Assembly: GCA_028288315.1 (NCBI GenBank) | Contig: JAQBNY010000199.1 | Location: 1-18,787 of the forward strand | DNA from: Mucilaginibacter sp. | Lineage (GTDB): Bacteria > Bacteroidota > Bacteroidia > Sphingobacteriales > Sphingobacteriaceae | DNA length: 18,787 nt | Direction: 5' to 3' | In this document: piece after piece, positions 6,598 to 16,100 of the stretch | How the letters are laid out: every line of letters starts with the position of its first letter | How positions within the stretch are numbered: position 1 is the first letter of the stretch | The notes under the pieces: generated by a model | What the model saw: the letters and a program-made list of their open reading frames with translations, nothing else | Told to the model about the DNA's origin: nothing | The model's database searches: none | Program-made: the position numbers and the translations under genes

Positions 6598-6616
6598 CGG
6601 AGAGAGAGGGATTCGA
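6598..6616 (-). other. tRNA-Ser 3'-end-like fragment, candidate att scar
   Basis: The minus strand of 6598-6616 reads TCGAATCCCTCTCTCTCCG. This matches the end of the T-loop, the 3' side of the T-stem, the acceptor strand and the discriminator G of a class II serine tRNA. The 5' part of the tRNA is absent. Short 3'-end tRNA duplicates are the usual leftover of tyrosine-recombinase integration. The orientation predicts that an inserted segment would extend to the right of this site toward an intact tRNA-Ser. I base the match on memory of tRNA sequences. Confidence 0.45.
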
Positions 6617-6669
6617 TGAATAAGTTATTGTGTCCTCTAAATCAATATTTTATATTTTAAAGTCTTTTA

Positions 6670-6690
6670 AGGTCACCTAATAGGTCACCT
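6670..6690. repeat. Tandem 9-bp direct repeat
   Basis: AGGTCACCT occurs at 6670-6678 and again at 6682-6690 with a 3-base spacer, a 12-bp period. This is close to one helical turn and could be a protein-binding tandem. No gene starts close by. On the minus strand it could also encode a repeated Gly-Asp-Leu-Leu stretch in a 24-codon frame, so it may be a relic of coding sequence. Confidence 0.4.
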
Positions 6691-6783
6691 CCAAAATCAA
6701 CTAAATAACGCTTATTTTCCAAATTTCGCATTTTATAACAAAGTTTTCAAACTCAATGTTTGCAAGAAATATGAAATGAGCTT

Positions 6784-6924
6784 TTAAGAGAGAAGAACTA
6801 ACGGGACGGGAGCGCTACCGAATATGTAGCCACCCGCTGTGTTTACGTCGGCATAATCTAATTGCGAAAAGTATAAACGCTTGATGATATTCGCTGCGAT
6901 GTTCCATATCAGAACGCCTGACAT
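6784..6924 (-). other. Possible 46-codon ORF directly after the AraC stop
   Basis: The ATG at 6924 touches the TAA of the AraC gene (6925-6927) and is in the same frame. The frame runs 46 codons to 6784 with an even composition and ends SAPVPLVLL. No family is recognised. Because it is in phase with AraC it could be a former C-terminal extension or a chance open frame; the AraC protein already has a normal C-terminus. The rest of the 6620-6924 interval shows only the 9-bp tandem repeat and no gene. Confidence 0.2.
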
Positions 6925-7809
6925 TTATAAAAGGTCGTGACTTCTCTTTCTGAAGTCAGTCGGCGTTAGTCCCGTTTTCTCTTTAAAGATTTTGGAAAAG
7001 TAAAAACTGGAATCGAAATTTAGATCAATTGAAATTTCTTTGATCGGTACATTACTGTTGCTCAAAAGGTCTTTTGCTTTATCAATTTTAAGCTGCAAAT
7101 AATATTGACCAGGCGACAAGCCCGTATAGTTTTTAAATAACTTTCTAAACCACGAATAACCTACGTTTAATTCATGTGCAGCTTGTTCTGCCGAGTAAGG
7201 ATTGCTGATATTTGATCTAAACAAAAGCCTTGCCTTATTTGTAATAATTTCTTCTTCTTTATTTTCAGTAGCATTTTGTTTAACCACGGCATGGCATGTA
7301 CCAATCAGGTGTAACACAGCCCCGGAGATCAGGGGCTGGTAGCCGGGCTTTTCTTGTTTGGTTTTCTCAATAATACAATTATATATATTAAAAATACTTT
7401 CATTAAAGCCTATGTGAAGGCAGGGGCTTTCGCGCCTAAGATAACCCGAAGTTAATAAGTTGTCTATAATATCGCCTTTGATACCTACCCAGTATTCATC
7501 CCAGCCGGTATGGTTATCAGGTTTATAACGGTGTCTTTCGTTAGGGAAAAGCACTATCACGGTACCTGCCTTGATCTGGGTTTGTTTATAGCTTTCTGAT
7601 TCAAAAATCCCTTGTCCGTTAGTAATATAAATTATTTGGTACTCTTGTAAGATCCTCCAGCTGTTCCAGCTGAAATTGTGGTGCGCCGGGTGATTTTTAA
7701 ATGGATAATCATTGGTTGCCTCTATATGTGTACACCCCGCATTAAGTACTGTTAAGCCCCAGTTTTCGTCTTCTTTACTAACCGGAAGATATTTATAGAA
7801 ATTAACCAT
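6925..7809 (-). CDS. AraC-family transcriptional activator of the polysaccharide utilization locus
   Basis: The protein has 294 residues. The N-terminal half (about 30-170) is a cupin-like sugar-sensing domain with YITNGQGIFES, GTVIVLFPNERHRYKPD and WDEYWVGIKGD. The C-terminal 100 residues form the double HTH of the AraC/XylS family. The first HTH is around SAEQAAHELNVGYSWFRKLFK and the second around PIKEISIDLNFDSSFYFSKIF, ending in the signature KTGLTPTDFRK. It is divergent from susC across a 441-base intergenic region and is the obvious local regulator, since small PULs often use an AraC protein rather than a SusR or hybrid two-component system. Its probable effector is the released sugar, such as L-rhamnose. 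The start at 7809 gives a normal N-terminus. Candidate binding motifs TTTATCAAA lie in front of susC and the first GH106 gene. Confidence 0.93.
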   Translation of the reverse strand: MVNFYKYLPVSKEDENWGLTVLNAGCTHIEATNDYPFKNHPAHHNFSWNSWRILQEYQIIYITNGQGIFESESYKQTQIKAGTVIVLFPNERHRYKPDNHTGWDEYWVGIKGDIIDNLLTSGYLRRESPCLHIGFNESIFNIYNCIIEKTKQEKPGYQPLISGAVLHLIGTCHAVVKQNATENKEEEIITNKARLLFRSNISNPYSAEQAAHELNVGYSWFRKLFKNYTGLSPGQYYLQLKIDKAKDLLSNSNVPIKEISIDLNFDSSFYFSKIFKEKTGLTPTDFRKRSHDLL

Positions 7810-7952
7810 AGCCAGCTACGTCAGTTAAAGCAAACCGATATTCAGTTCACTGTAGGGTTTCAAAAAAATATAGTTACAGGTTTATATTATAACAACGATA
7901 AAGCTAATAACGATTTTTAATGTGTCAGCAAGTATATCAAAAAATGCAGTTG

Positions 7953-7963
7953 ATTTATCAAAT
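7953..7963 (+). promoter_or_regulatory. TTTATCAAA-type motif, distal copy upstream of susC
   Basis: ATTTATCAAAT is repeated exactly at 8042-8052, 89 bases downstream; both copies are followed by a similar C- and T-rich stretch ending in CATTT or CCATTT. It lies between the divergent AraC and SusC genes and is a candidate AraC half-site. A shorter TATATCAAA occurs just upstream at about 7933. Confidence 0.35.
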
Positions 7964-8041
7964 TCTCATTTTCTGTTATAACTAATAGCAGTATTTTTTA
8001 TGCTTCGTGATGGCCATCGGCCAAATCAAAACATACATTTC

Positions 8042-8052
8042 ATTTATCAAAT
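8042..8052 (+). promoter_or_regulatory. TTTATCAAA-type motif, proximal copy upstream of susC
   Basis: This second exact copy of ATTTATCAAAT lies about 30 bases upstream of the -7 element TACTTTTG. That places it beside the missing -33 box, where an AraC-type activator would contact RNA polymerase. The function is inferred from position and repetition. Confidence 0.38.
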
Positions 8053-8081
8053 CTACCATTTATAGCTCGCTGCTATTCAAA

Positions 8082-8089
8082 TACTTTTG
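8082..8089 (+). promoter_or_regulatory. -7 promoter element of the susCD transcript
   Basis: TACTTTTG fits TAnnTTTG. No TTG -33 box occurs at the expected distance, as usual for an activator-dependent promoter. Transcription would start near 8096, leaving a leader of about 155 bases before the susC ATG. The rest of the 441-base gap between the AraC and SusC genes holds two TTTATCAAA motifs, a 10-bp palindrome at 8009-8018 and the leader dyad at 8108-8139; I see no gene in it. Confidence 0.45.
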
Positions 8090-8107
8090 GTTAACCAATT
8101 AAATATC

Positions 8108-8139
8108 TACTGCATTGTTAGCTCCAGTACAATGCAGTA
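8108..8139 (+). repeat. Perfect 11-bp inverted repeat in the susC leader
   Basis: TACTGCATTGT (8108-8118) and its exact reverse complement ACAATGCAGTA (8129-8139) flank a 10-base spacer. If transcription starts near 8096 this becomes an 11-bp RNA hairpin near the 5' end of the leader. As DNA it is a strong dyad operator candidate. It has no T-run, so it is not a standard terminator. Confidence 0.6.
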
Positions 8140-8250
8140 ATTAAACCAATAGATCAAACAAACAAGGTTGTGCCTATGCTAAAAAAACCTGCAATAAATT
8201 TTTAGTTAAGCCTTAAAGACAATTAACAATTATTAAACAACAAGTAAATT

Positions 8251-11200
8251 ATGAAAAGAAGACTTTTACTTATTATCAGTGGTAAGCACTTTGCGGTCAT
8301 AGCCATCGCGCTATTATTCTGTCTGCCGTCGGTTGCGCAAACAACAGCCACGATCTCCGGAACAGTTATCGATTCCGTAAGTTCCGAGCCCATTATCGGC
8401 GCATCTGTAATCGTTGCCGGATCAACCACCGGTACCCAAACAGATACTAAGGGCCGTTTTACAATAAATGTAGGTAAGGGCGCGGTCCTTTCGTTCAGGT
8501 ATATTGGTTATACCGAAAGGCGGGTTGTTATTGGTGAGGAAACCACACTGCGCATTCGTATGGCGGCATCATCACAGGGCCTTAAAGAGGTTGTCGTATT
8601 GGCATACGGTTCGCAACGTAAAGCAGATATTACTGCGGCGGTGTCACAGATCGACCTGTCAAAATCTCAGGGCATACCCGCATCAAATGTTGGGCGACTT
8701 TTGCAGGGGCAGGCGCCGGGTGTGGTAGCTAAACAAACAACCGGCCAGCCGGGGCAAGAGCTACAGGTGGAAATACGAGGAAATAGTTCATTGGGTGCAA
8801 ACAGCGACCCATTGTACGTGGTTGACGGGTTCCCGGTTGGTACAAATGTGGGCAACTCTTTAAACTCAAATGATATTGAAAGCATTACCGTTTTAAAAGA
8901 TGCAGCATCCACCTCAGTTTACGGGTCAAGAGGAGCCAACGGTGTCGTATTGATTACCACCAAAAGTGGTAAAAAAGACGGTGCAAAGTTGACTGTTAGC
9001 ACCAATACAGGTTTCTCAAATGTGCCGGATTCCCGTCGTGTTCATGTATTAAACGGACAACAATTTGCCCAGTTTCAAAAAGATGTATTTTCTGATAAGA
9101 TCAGATATTTTCAAAACAGGGAACCTTTAGAAAGCGAGATTCCCGCCGATTTCAGATTTCCGGAACAGACAAAAGTGTCTACGGACTGGTTTAAAGAGAT
9201 CTTGAATCAAAACGCGCCCTTTAGCGACTATAATGTTTCTGTAATCAACGGTTCTGAAAAGGCAAGTTCTTATATATCAATGGGTTATTTAAGCCAAGAT
9301 GGTGCTTTGATCAACACTGGTTTTAAAAGAGTATCCGCAAGGGCAAACCTTGATGGCAGGCCTAATAAATATATCAATTTGGGTTTGCATCTTTCCGGCG
9401 CTTACTCATGGGCGAAAAATAGTGATGCCATTGCCGGTGGATATGGTAATAATATTGTTGACCAGGCGCTAACGATGGATCCGCGGGAGCCGGTATACAA
9501 CGAGGATGGCTCATTTAATAATTATATAGGGGGCCACGATAATATTTTTGGTTATCCAAATCCTGTACAGCGTTTAATGCAGGAGGTACACAGAGAGTAT
9601 AAAAGCAATTTAACGGCTAATGCATATATCGATATTAAGCCGTTAAAAGATTTTACTTTCCGTACTAACCTAAATGGTGTGATCAATAACACAAGAAATC
9701 ATGACTTCACGCCATCAGGTATCGCAGGCTTTAATAATGCACCGCCACGCCAGGCCAGTGCCGGCGAGTATTTCTATAATTACTTAAATTATGGAATGGA
9801 TAACCTGTTAACTTATTCTCCTAAATTTAAAGATCACACGTTTGAAGTTACAGTAGGCCATATTTTTCAAAAGAATACGGTAAACACTGGCAATGCTACC
9901 GGTACACAGTTCCCTGATGACTTGGTAGAGTATGTATCTGCTGCAAACCAACGCGATGGCAGTTCAGGCATGGCTGCGTTTACCATCGAGAGCTTGTTAT
10001 CGAGGTTGAATTATTCTTACAAAGGCAAATATCTTTTAACCGCTGCATTTAACAGAGAGGCCAGCTCCCGTTTTGGAAGTAACAACCGCTGGGGAAATTT
10101 CCCGTCAGCATCTGTTGGATGGCGGGTATCTCAGGAAGGGTTTTTTCCAAAATTGAATTGGCTTGAAGATTTGAAACTAAGGGCCAGTTATGGTATCACC
10201 GGTAATAATAATATTGGTAATTACACATCACAAGCTAATATTAATACCAGCAATTATGTATTAGGTAACGCGGTTATCCCCGGTGCAACAATTGGTTCTT
10301 TTCCAAATACTAACTTAGGATGGGAGCAGTCAAGGCAACTGGATATAGGGTTGGATTTAAGTGTACTAAGAGGAAAACTCAGCTTTACTGGGGAATATTA
10401 CCGCAAATTAACAACCAATATGTTGTTGAATGTAGAAGTTCCTGCTGTAGCTGGTTTTGGCAATATCATAACCAATATTGGGAAACTGGAGAACAAAGGC
10501 ATCGAGTTTGGTATCAACTACCGCGACAAATTTGGCGATGTAAGCTTCAATACCGGTTTTAATATATCCTTTAACAGGAATAAAGTACTGTCTATAGATG
10601 GCGACCGTAACTCGCTGTTAACAGGGGCTTTTTATGATGGTTACAATATTAGCCAGGTTGGCCAGCCAATAGGTATGTTTTATGGATTCAAGGTTTTAGG
10701 TATTTATCAAACCCAGGCCCAGATAAATGCTACACCACATAACGCTAATAATATTCCCGGCACTTATCAGTATTTAGATGGAAACGGCGACGGCGTTATT
10801 TCTTATGATACACAGGATATGGTTGTTATTGGCAATCCTAACCCAAAATTTACCTGGGGATGGAATTGGAACGTAGGTTATAAGCGTTTTGATCTGAGTA
10901 TGCTGTTAAATGGTTCTCAAGGCTCACAAATTTACAGGGCGATAGAAATGAACCTGGCCAATATTGACGGTGTGTTTAATGTGATCACCGACGTTCAAAA
11001 CCGCTGGCGGTCGGCACAAAACCCGGGAGCTGGTAAATGGCCCGGATCTAACACTTATTATTTTACCAGGGAATCAAACTCACAATACGTTTACAGCGGC
11101 AATTATATGTGGATCAAGAACATTACGCTTGGTTACACTATCCCACGCATTAAAAATGTTTTTGATGCCAAGATATTTGTTAGTATAGATAACGCTTTCC

Positions 11201-11343
11201 TGTTTACAAAATACCCGGGTAACAACCCTGAGGTGAACGCAGCAAGGGCCAACAATGGCAACGACGTTATCAGCCCGGGAAGGGACGGCGAAGCATATCC
11301 TGTTCCAAGAACGATTTCTATAGGCACCAGAGTTAACTTTTAA
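8251..11343 (+). CDS. SusC/RagA-type TonB-dependent outer-membrane transporter
   Basis: The 1030-residue protein starts with a signal peptide (to about residue 30, LPSVAQ). A carboxypeptidase-regulatory-like beta domain follows (ISGTVIDSVSSEPIIGASV to LSFRYIGY, about 34-90). The TonB-dependent plug (about 110-230) carries the SusC marks LLQGQAPGVV, VEIRGNSSLG, DPLYVVDGFP and LKDAASTSVYGSRGANGVV. The rest is a 22-strand barrel ending with phenylalanine (TISIGTRVNF), the outer-membrane insertion signal. There is no N-terminal STN domain, so it should not signal through an anti-sigma factor; this agrees with regulation by the AraC protein. With its SusD partner 16 bases downstream it would import an oligosaccharide, presumably rhamnose-containing given the GH106 enzymes behind it. 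The ATG at 8251 is followed directly by a typical signal peptide. Confidence 0.97.
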   Translation: MKRRLLLIISGKHFAVIAIALLFCLPSVAQTTATISGTVIDSVSSEPIIGASVIVAGSTTGTQTDTKGRFTINVGKGAVLSFRYIGYTERRVVIGEETTLRIRMAASSQGLKEVVVLAYGSQRKADITAAVSQIDLSKSQGIPASNVGRLLQGQAPGVVAKQTTGQPGQELQVEIRGNSSLGANSDPLYVVDGFPVGTNVGNSLNSNDIESITVLKDAASTSVYGSRGANGVVLITTKSGKKDGAKLTVSTNTGFSNVPDSRRVHVLNGQQFAQFQKDVFSDKIRYFQNREPLESEIPADFRFPEQTKVSTDWFKEILNQNAPFSDYNVSVINGSEKASSYISMGYLSQDGALINTGFKRVSARANLDGRPNKYINLGLHLSGAYSWAKNSDAIAGGYGNNIVDQALTMDPREPVYNEDGSFNNYIGGHDNIFGYPNPVQRLMQEVHREYKSNLTANAYIDIKPLKDFTFRTNLNGVINNTRNHDFTPSGIAGFNNAPPRQASAGEYFYNYLNYGMDNLLTYSPKFKDHTFEVTVGHIFQKNTVNTGNATGTQFPDDLVEYVSAANQRDGSSGMAAFTIESLLSRLNYSYKGKYLLTAAFNREASSRFGSNNRWGNFPSASVGWRVSQEGFFPKLNWLEDLKLRASYGITGNNNIGNYTSQANINTSNYVLGNAVIPGATIGSFPNTNLGWEQSRQLDIGLDLSVLRGKLSFTGEYYRKLTTNMLLNVEVPAVAGFGNIITNIGKLENKGIEFGINYRDKFGDVSFNTGFNISFNRNKVLSIDGDRNSLLTGAFYDGYNISQVGQPIGMFYGFKVLGIYQTQAQINATPHNANNIPGTYQYLDGNGDGVISYDTQDMVVIGNPNPKFTWGWNWNVGYKRFDLSMLLNGSQGSQIYRAIEMNLANIDGVFNVITDVQNRWRSAQNPGAGKWPGSNTYYFTRESNSQYVYSGNYMWIKNITLGYTIPRIKNVFDAKIFVSIDNAFLFTKYPGNNPEVNAARANNGNDVISPGRDGEAYPVPRTISIGTRVNF

Positions 11344-11359
11344 TTTAAAACCAGACACG

Positions 11360-12868
11360 ATGAAAAATCTATATAAAATATCATTCTTTCTATGCTTTCT
11401 GGCTGTAACATCCTGTAAAAAAGATTTTTTGGATCTATCCGATCCAACCACTAAAACGGCTGATAAATTTTATCAGACCGAAGATCAGGTTCAACAGGCG
11501 GTAAGCGGGGCTTACAGTTCATTGCAGGACCATGTCAACAGTCAGTACGTTTTTGCAGAAATGTCCTCAGACAATACTACCATTCAATTAAACCCATCAG
11601 ACAGGGGGCAGACAGACCGGGTAGAAGCATTTGAGTTTTGGAACGTAACTGCTACAAATGTGAATATTGCCGACCTATACAATCAATCATACAACGCATT
11701 GTATAATATCAATTTTGCACTATCAAAGATCGATGGTGTTTCAGCTATCAGCGATAAGAAAAAAGCGCAGTACAAAGGCGAACTTCAATTTATGAGAGCG
11801 TACTACTATTTTAACCTGGTACGTTATTTTGGTCCTGTTGTACTCCTCACTGAGCCGCTTGCAAGCTCATCAGATGCTTTTAAAACAGCCCGCAGCCCGG
11901 AGAGCGAAGTATATGCACATATCGTCAAAGACCTTAGCGATGCGGCAGCAAGTCTGCCTGCTAAAAGCGAATACACAGGTGCCGATGTTGGCCGTGCTTC
12001 CAAAGGCTCAGCTTTAGGTTTACTGGGTAAGGTTTACCTTACTACTAAAGAGTATGCGAAAGCAGAAAGTACTTTGAGGCAAATATTGCCGCTTGGTTAT
12101 TCGCTTGTTAATGAATACGCTTCCGTATTTGATACTAATAATAAAAACAATAGCGAATCCTTGTTTGAGGTACAATACCAGGGTGGTAATAACCTGGGGG
12201 AGTGGAGCAGTTTTATTTATGCATTTGCACCAAGAAATTCGGCAGGTGCCATAACAGGCTTTTCAACAAGCAGGCCGCAAGGCTGGAACATTCCAACCAA
12301 GAACATGATCAGCGAATTTGAAGCTAATGATAAACGTAAAGCAGTTGCTTTAAAAGAAGGCTACACCAATGCTGCCGGAATCTTTGTGGCCATCCCGTTT
12401 GTTAATAAATATAACCACCCGCATACTATTGATGGAAGAACAGATGATAACTGGCCCGTACTTAGGTACTCAGACGTATTATTAATGCTGGCCGAGGCGA
12501 TAAATGAACAGGGCGGGCCGGGTAGCGCTTACCAGTACATAAACCAGGTTAGGCAGCGGGCTGGCCTTGGCGCTCTTTCAGGATTGAGCCAGGAAACCTT
12601 TCGTGCCGCTATAAGGCATGAACGCCGTGTGGAGCTGGCATTTGAAAACGACCGCTGGTTTGATCTGAAACGTGCGCTAACAAATGCACAAATGGTAACT
12701 TTACTGAATGCGCATGGCCAGGCAGAGAAAGCCAGCCCTACCGTAGATAGGAGTGGCGTTCCGTTTACAGGTAATGACTATAAATTTGACGGATACGAAG
12801 CACTCTATCCTATCCCGGACAGGCAGCTATTCCTTGATGATAATTTGACGCAAAATCCGGGATATTAG
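11360..12868 (+). CDS. SusD/RagB-type glycan-binding surface lipoprotein
   Basis: The 502-residue protein has a lipoprotein signal peptide with lipobox LAVTSC (Cys at 19) followed by lysines and an aspartate. An N-terminal SusD-like domain follows (KTADKFYQTEDQVQQAVSGAY, with TPR-type helices such as QFMRAYYYFNLVRYFG). The RagB/SusD C-terminal domain has RYSDVLLMLAEAINE and the hallmark RHERRVELAFENDRWFDLKRA. The ending YPIPDRQLFLDDNLTQNPGY is classic for the family. It forms the lid of the SusC channel and binds the glycan at the cell surface. It lies 16 bases after susC and is cotranscribed with it; a hairpin follows. Glycan specificity cannot be read from SusD sequence. Confidence 0.97.
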   Translation: MKNLYKISFFLCFLAVTSCKKDFLDLSDPTTKTADKFYQTEDQVQQAVSGAYSSLQDHVNSQYVFAEMSSDNTTIQLNPSDRGQTDRVEAFEFWNVTATNVNIADLYNQSYNALYNINFALSKIDGVSAISDKKKAQYKGELQFMRAYYYFNLVRYFGPVVLLTEPLASSSDAFKTARSPESEVYAHIVKDLSDAAASLPAKSEYTGADVGRASKGSALGLLGKVYLTTKEYAKAESTLRQILPLGYSLVNEYASVFDTNNKNNSESLFEVQYQGGNNLGEWSSFIYAFAPRNSAGAITGFSTSRPQGWNIPTKNMISEFEANDKRKAVALKEGYTNAAGIFVAIPFVNKYNHPHTIDGRTDDNWPVLRYSDVLLMLAEAINEQGGPGSAYQYINQVRQRAGLGALSGLSQETFRAAIRHERRVELAFENDRWFDLKRALTNAQMVTLLNAHGQAEKASPTVDRSGVPFTGNDYKFDGYEALYPIPDRQLFLDDNLTQNPGY

Positions 12869-12904
12869 TATTACGTGTTAGTTTCGGATAATTAATTAAA
12901 GGTA

Positions 12905-12944
12905 CAGGAAGCAGCAAAGTACAACAAGGTGCTTCCTGCCTTTT
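12905..12944 (+). terminator. Hairpin after susD
   Basis: CAGGAAGCA (12905-12913) and TGCTTCCTG (12930-12938) form a perfect 9-bp stem around a 16-base loop, followed by CCTTTT. It lies 36 bases past the susD stop. The short T-run suggests partial termination or mRNA 3'-end protection, which would let less transcript reach the GH106 genes than susCD. Confidence 0.55.
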
Positions 12945-13031
12945 CATAAATAAGCTTGTTAAAGTGCCGGGCTATGGCCATAAAGTGCAAAACAAATATC
13001 AAATAAGATAAATAATGCTTGTTTAAAAAAA

Positions 13032-13044
13032 TAGCTTTGATAAA
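13032..13044 (+). promoter_or_regulatory. -7 element overlapping an inverted TTTATCAAA motif before the first GH106 gene
   Basis: TAGCTTTG at 13032-13039 fits TAnnTTTG. It is overlapped by TTTGATAAA at 13036-13044, the reverse complement of the TTTATCAAA motif repeated upstream of susC. A related ATATCAAATAA lies at about 12996. A second, separately controlled transcript for the glycosidase genes is plausible. No proper -33 box is seen. Confidence 0.33.
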
Positions 13045-13114
13045 CCGTACCATTTAACCGTTTTTCATCGCATCGTTGGTTCACTATAAAATAATTAACA
13101 TACCCAATTACAAG

Positions 13115-16100
13115 ATGTACAGGATCTTTATAGTCGTTTTTACTTACATTTTTTGTTTTTCTGCTACAGTCAATGCCCAGCTAAGTCGCATCAAAGCTAA
13201 TTTCATGAGCCCCCAAGACGCTTATAAGCCGGGTGTCTACTGGTATTTTATGGATGGTAACATGTCTGCCGAAACAATCACAAAAGACCTGGAATCAATG
13301 AAAAAGTCGGGAATAGGCAACCTTATATTTCTTGAAGTAAACGTTGGGGTACCGCGTGGCCCTGTGGAGTTTTTAAGTGACGAATGGATGAAACTTTTTG
13401 TTCATGCGGAAAAGGAAGCAAGAAGATTGGGTATTGAAATAACGCTGGGTATTGGTCCCGGTTGGACAGGCAGCGGAGGCCCCTGGGTTGAAGCGCGCCA
13501 ATCTATGCAGCACTTGGTATCCAGCCAGGTTATCGTCAACTCACAGGGATCGGGTAAGATAGTTTTGCCCGTACCACCACCTAAAAAACCATTTTTTGGA
13601 GAAGGCAACCTTACACCCGAGTTTAAAAAGGAATGGTTAGAATATTATAAAGATGTTGCGGTTTTAGCCTTCCCATTGACAAAGCAAGGTAAACCAATTG
13701 CCGATTATGAAGAAAAAGCGCTTTATTGCCGCGCCCCTTTTAGCTCGGGTGTTGTAAGATCTTATTTGCCTTCTCCATCTGGGGTAGCCGGTAATAAGAA
13801 TGCAGCCATACCGAAAAATAAGATTATCAATCTTACAGGTAAAATGAAACCCGACGGTAGCCTGAACTGGTTGCCGCGACATGGTAAGTGGGTAGTTATG
13901 CGCTTTGGCAGCCGCAATAATGGGGCAATTACCCGCCCAGCTCCTGTACCGGGCTTAGGCTTTGAGTCTGATAAGTTTGATACTACGGCTTTAAACGCTC
14001 ATCTTAAAGCTTACGTTGGCAAAATTCTTAATAAAATAGGCAAAATAGATAAGGCCTCTCCCGGTGGTTTAAAGCGGCTGCATATGGACAGCTGGGAAAT
14101 GGGCGCGCAAAACTGGACAGGCAATTTCAGAAAAGAATTTTTAAAAAGAAGGGGTTATGACCCGCTCAAATATTACCCCGTTTATGCCGGTAGCATTGTT
14201 GGGAGTTTGGAAGAAAGTGAGCGTTTTCTTTGGGATCTGAGGCAAACATCGCAGGAGCTGGTGTTAGAAAATCATGCACAATATGTAAAAGATTACGCCA
14301 GACGTAATCAAATGACCTTGTCCATCGAGCCCTATGATATGAATCCTACGGCCGACCTTGAACTTGGGGGTGTAGCCGATGTTCCGATGGCCGAATTTTG
14401 GAGCAAAGGTTTTGGGTTTAATTCCACTTACAGCGTTATCGAGGCCACCTCCATTGCACATGTGATGGGAAGGTCGCTGGTGCCCGCCGAGGCATTTACC
14501 GCGCAGGATAATGAAGGGTGGAAACAGCATCCGGCCTCGATGAAAAACCAGGGCGACTGGGCCTTTGCATCAGGCATCAACCGGTTTGTTTACCATACAT
14601 TCCAAAACCAATTCCTTGCCGACTCGCTTAAACCGGGCGCAACAATGGGGCCGTACGGTGTGCATTGGGATAGGAGCCAAACCTGGTGGCCAATGATTAG
14701 CGGTTACCACGATTATGTTACCCGTTGTCAGTATATCCTGCAGCAAGGCCGCACTGTTGCCGATGTACTTTACCTCACGCCTGAAGGATCGCCGCATGTT
14801 TTTGTACCGCCTGTCTCGGCCATTCTTGGAGATACTATAGGCGACAGGCGAGGATATAATTTTGACGGTTGTTCGCCAGCACAGTTAATGAAAGCATCAG
14901 TAAGCAACAACCAGATAGTTTTCCGCGGTGGAGCATCCTATCGAATACTGGTACTGCCGGTTTTTGAATCGATGACACCTGAGTTGTTGGCAAAAATAGG
15001 TAATCTTATAAAGCAGGGGGCAACTATTGTTGGCTCGCCGCCGCTCAGGTCGCCCAGCCTTGTTAATTATCCGTACTGCGATAAAAAAATAAGAACACTG
15101 GTTAAACGAATTTGGGGCCCTACGTTGAAACCTGTAAAGCAAATGCAGCGGAACTATGGCAAGGGAATGTTGATATGGGGTGGCGATTTAAGTAAAAACA
15201 TCGACCACCTGTATCCACACTATGAGTTAACGGCCGCTATCTTAAAAGCAAAACGTATCAATGAAGATTTTGTAGCGGATGGCCCTATCCGTTATACGCA
15301 CCGCACCAATACTGATTGGGATGTTTATTTTGTATCCAATAAAACCGATAAGCCAATAGCATTTACCGGAAATCTTCGTTCTGTGAAAGGCTCACCCGAA
15401 TTATGGGATGCAGTTACTGGGAAGGTTACTCCAATCCATCAATTCAAAGTTAACCAGGGAACAACAGCTGTACTGTTACAGCTTGATGCTTATCAAAGCT
15501 GTTTTATTGTATTTTCAAAAGATAACCAATGGCAGCCATCGGGCATTAAAGCCGAAAACCCCACAAAAATTATATCCATGTTAAATGGTTCATGGGATGT
15601 GAGTTTTGATCCACGTTGGGGCGGTCCGGCTCATGCCATGTTTGACACACTGACAGACTGGAGTAAAAATCCAGCAGAAGGCATCAAATACTACTCGGGC
15701 ATAGCAACCTATAATAAAAAGTTCGACCTGCCTGCGCATGGTAGCACCGGAAATGAAGCTTTTTATCTCGACTTGGGTAATGTGAAAAATATAGCCCGAG
15801 TAACCCTTAACGGTAAAGATCTTGGAGTGGTTTGGACAGCGCCGTGGCGTATAGATATCTCATCGGCCCTGAACGAAAAAAATAACGAGCTGAAGATAGA
15901 GGTTGCCAACCTTTGGGCCAACCGCCTTATTGGCGACGAAAAGAAACCGTATGATGGGATAGTGGATGAAAAATGGCCGGAATGGCTGTTAAAAGGTCAG
16001 CCGCGTACAAGCGGCAGATACACTTTTACAAGTACAAGGCAATACAACGCCAATTCTCCTTTAATGGAATCGGGCCTTATGGGGCCTGTTCGTATCATAC

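Noticed and set aside
6532..6619. Continuation of the 6374 frame as a real protein
   Set aside because: The last 30 codons have no coding character and run into the tRNA-like 19-mer.
8009..8018. GATGGCCATC palindrome between the AraC and SusC genes
   Set aside because: A single 10-bp palindrome not repeated near other promoters of the locus; too short to call a site by itself.
8223..8429. Minus-strand ORF across the susC start
   Set aside because: It mirrors the signal peptide and first domain of susC on the other strand; no independent evidence for a gene.
11080..11451. 123-codon minus-strand ORF over the susC-susD junction
   Set aside because: It lies antisense to the conserved barrel end and the susD lipobox; composition is that of a shadow frame.
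13076..13114. Upstream TTG start for the first GH106 gene
   Set aside because: It would put 13 polar and mixed residues before a clean signal peptide that begins at ATG 13115.
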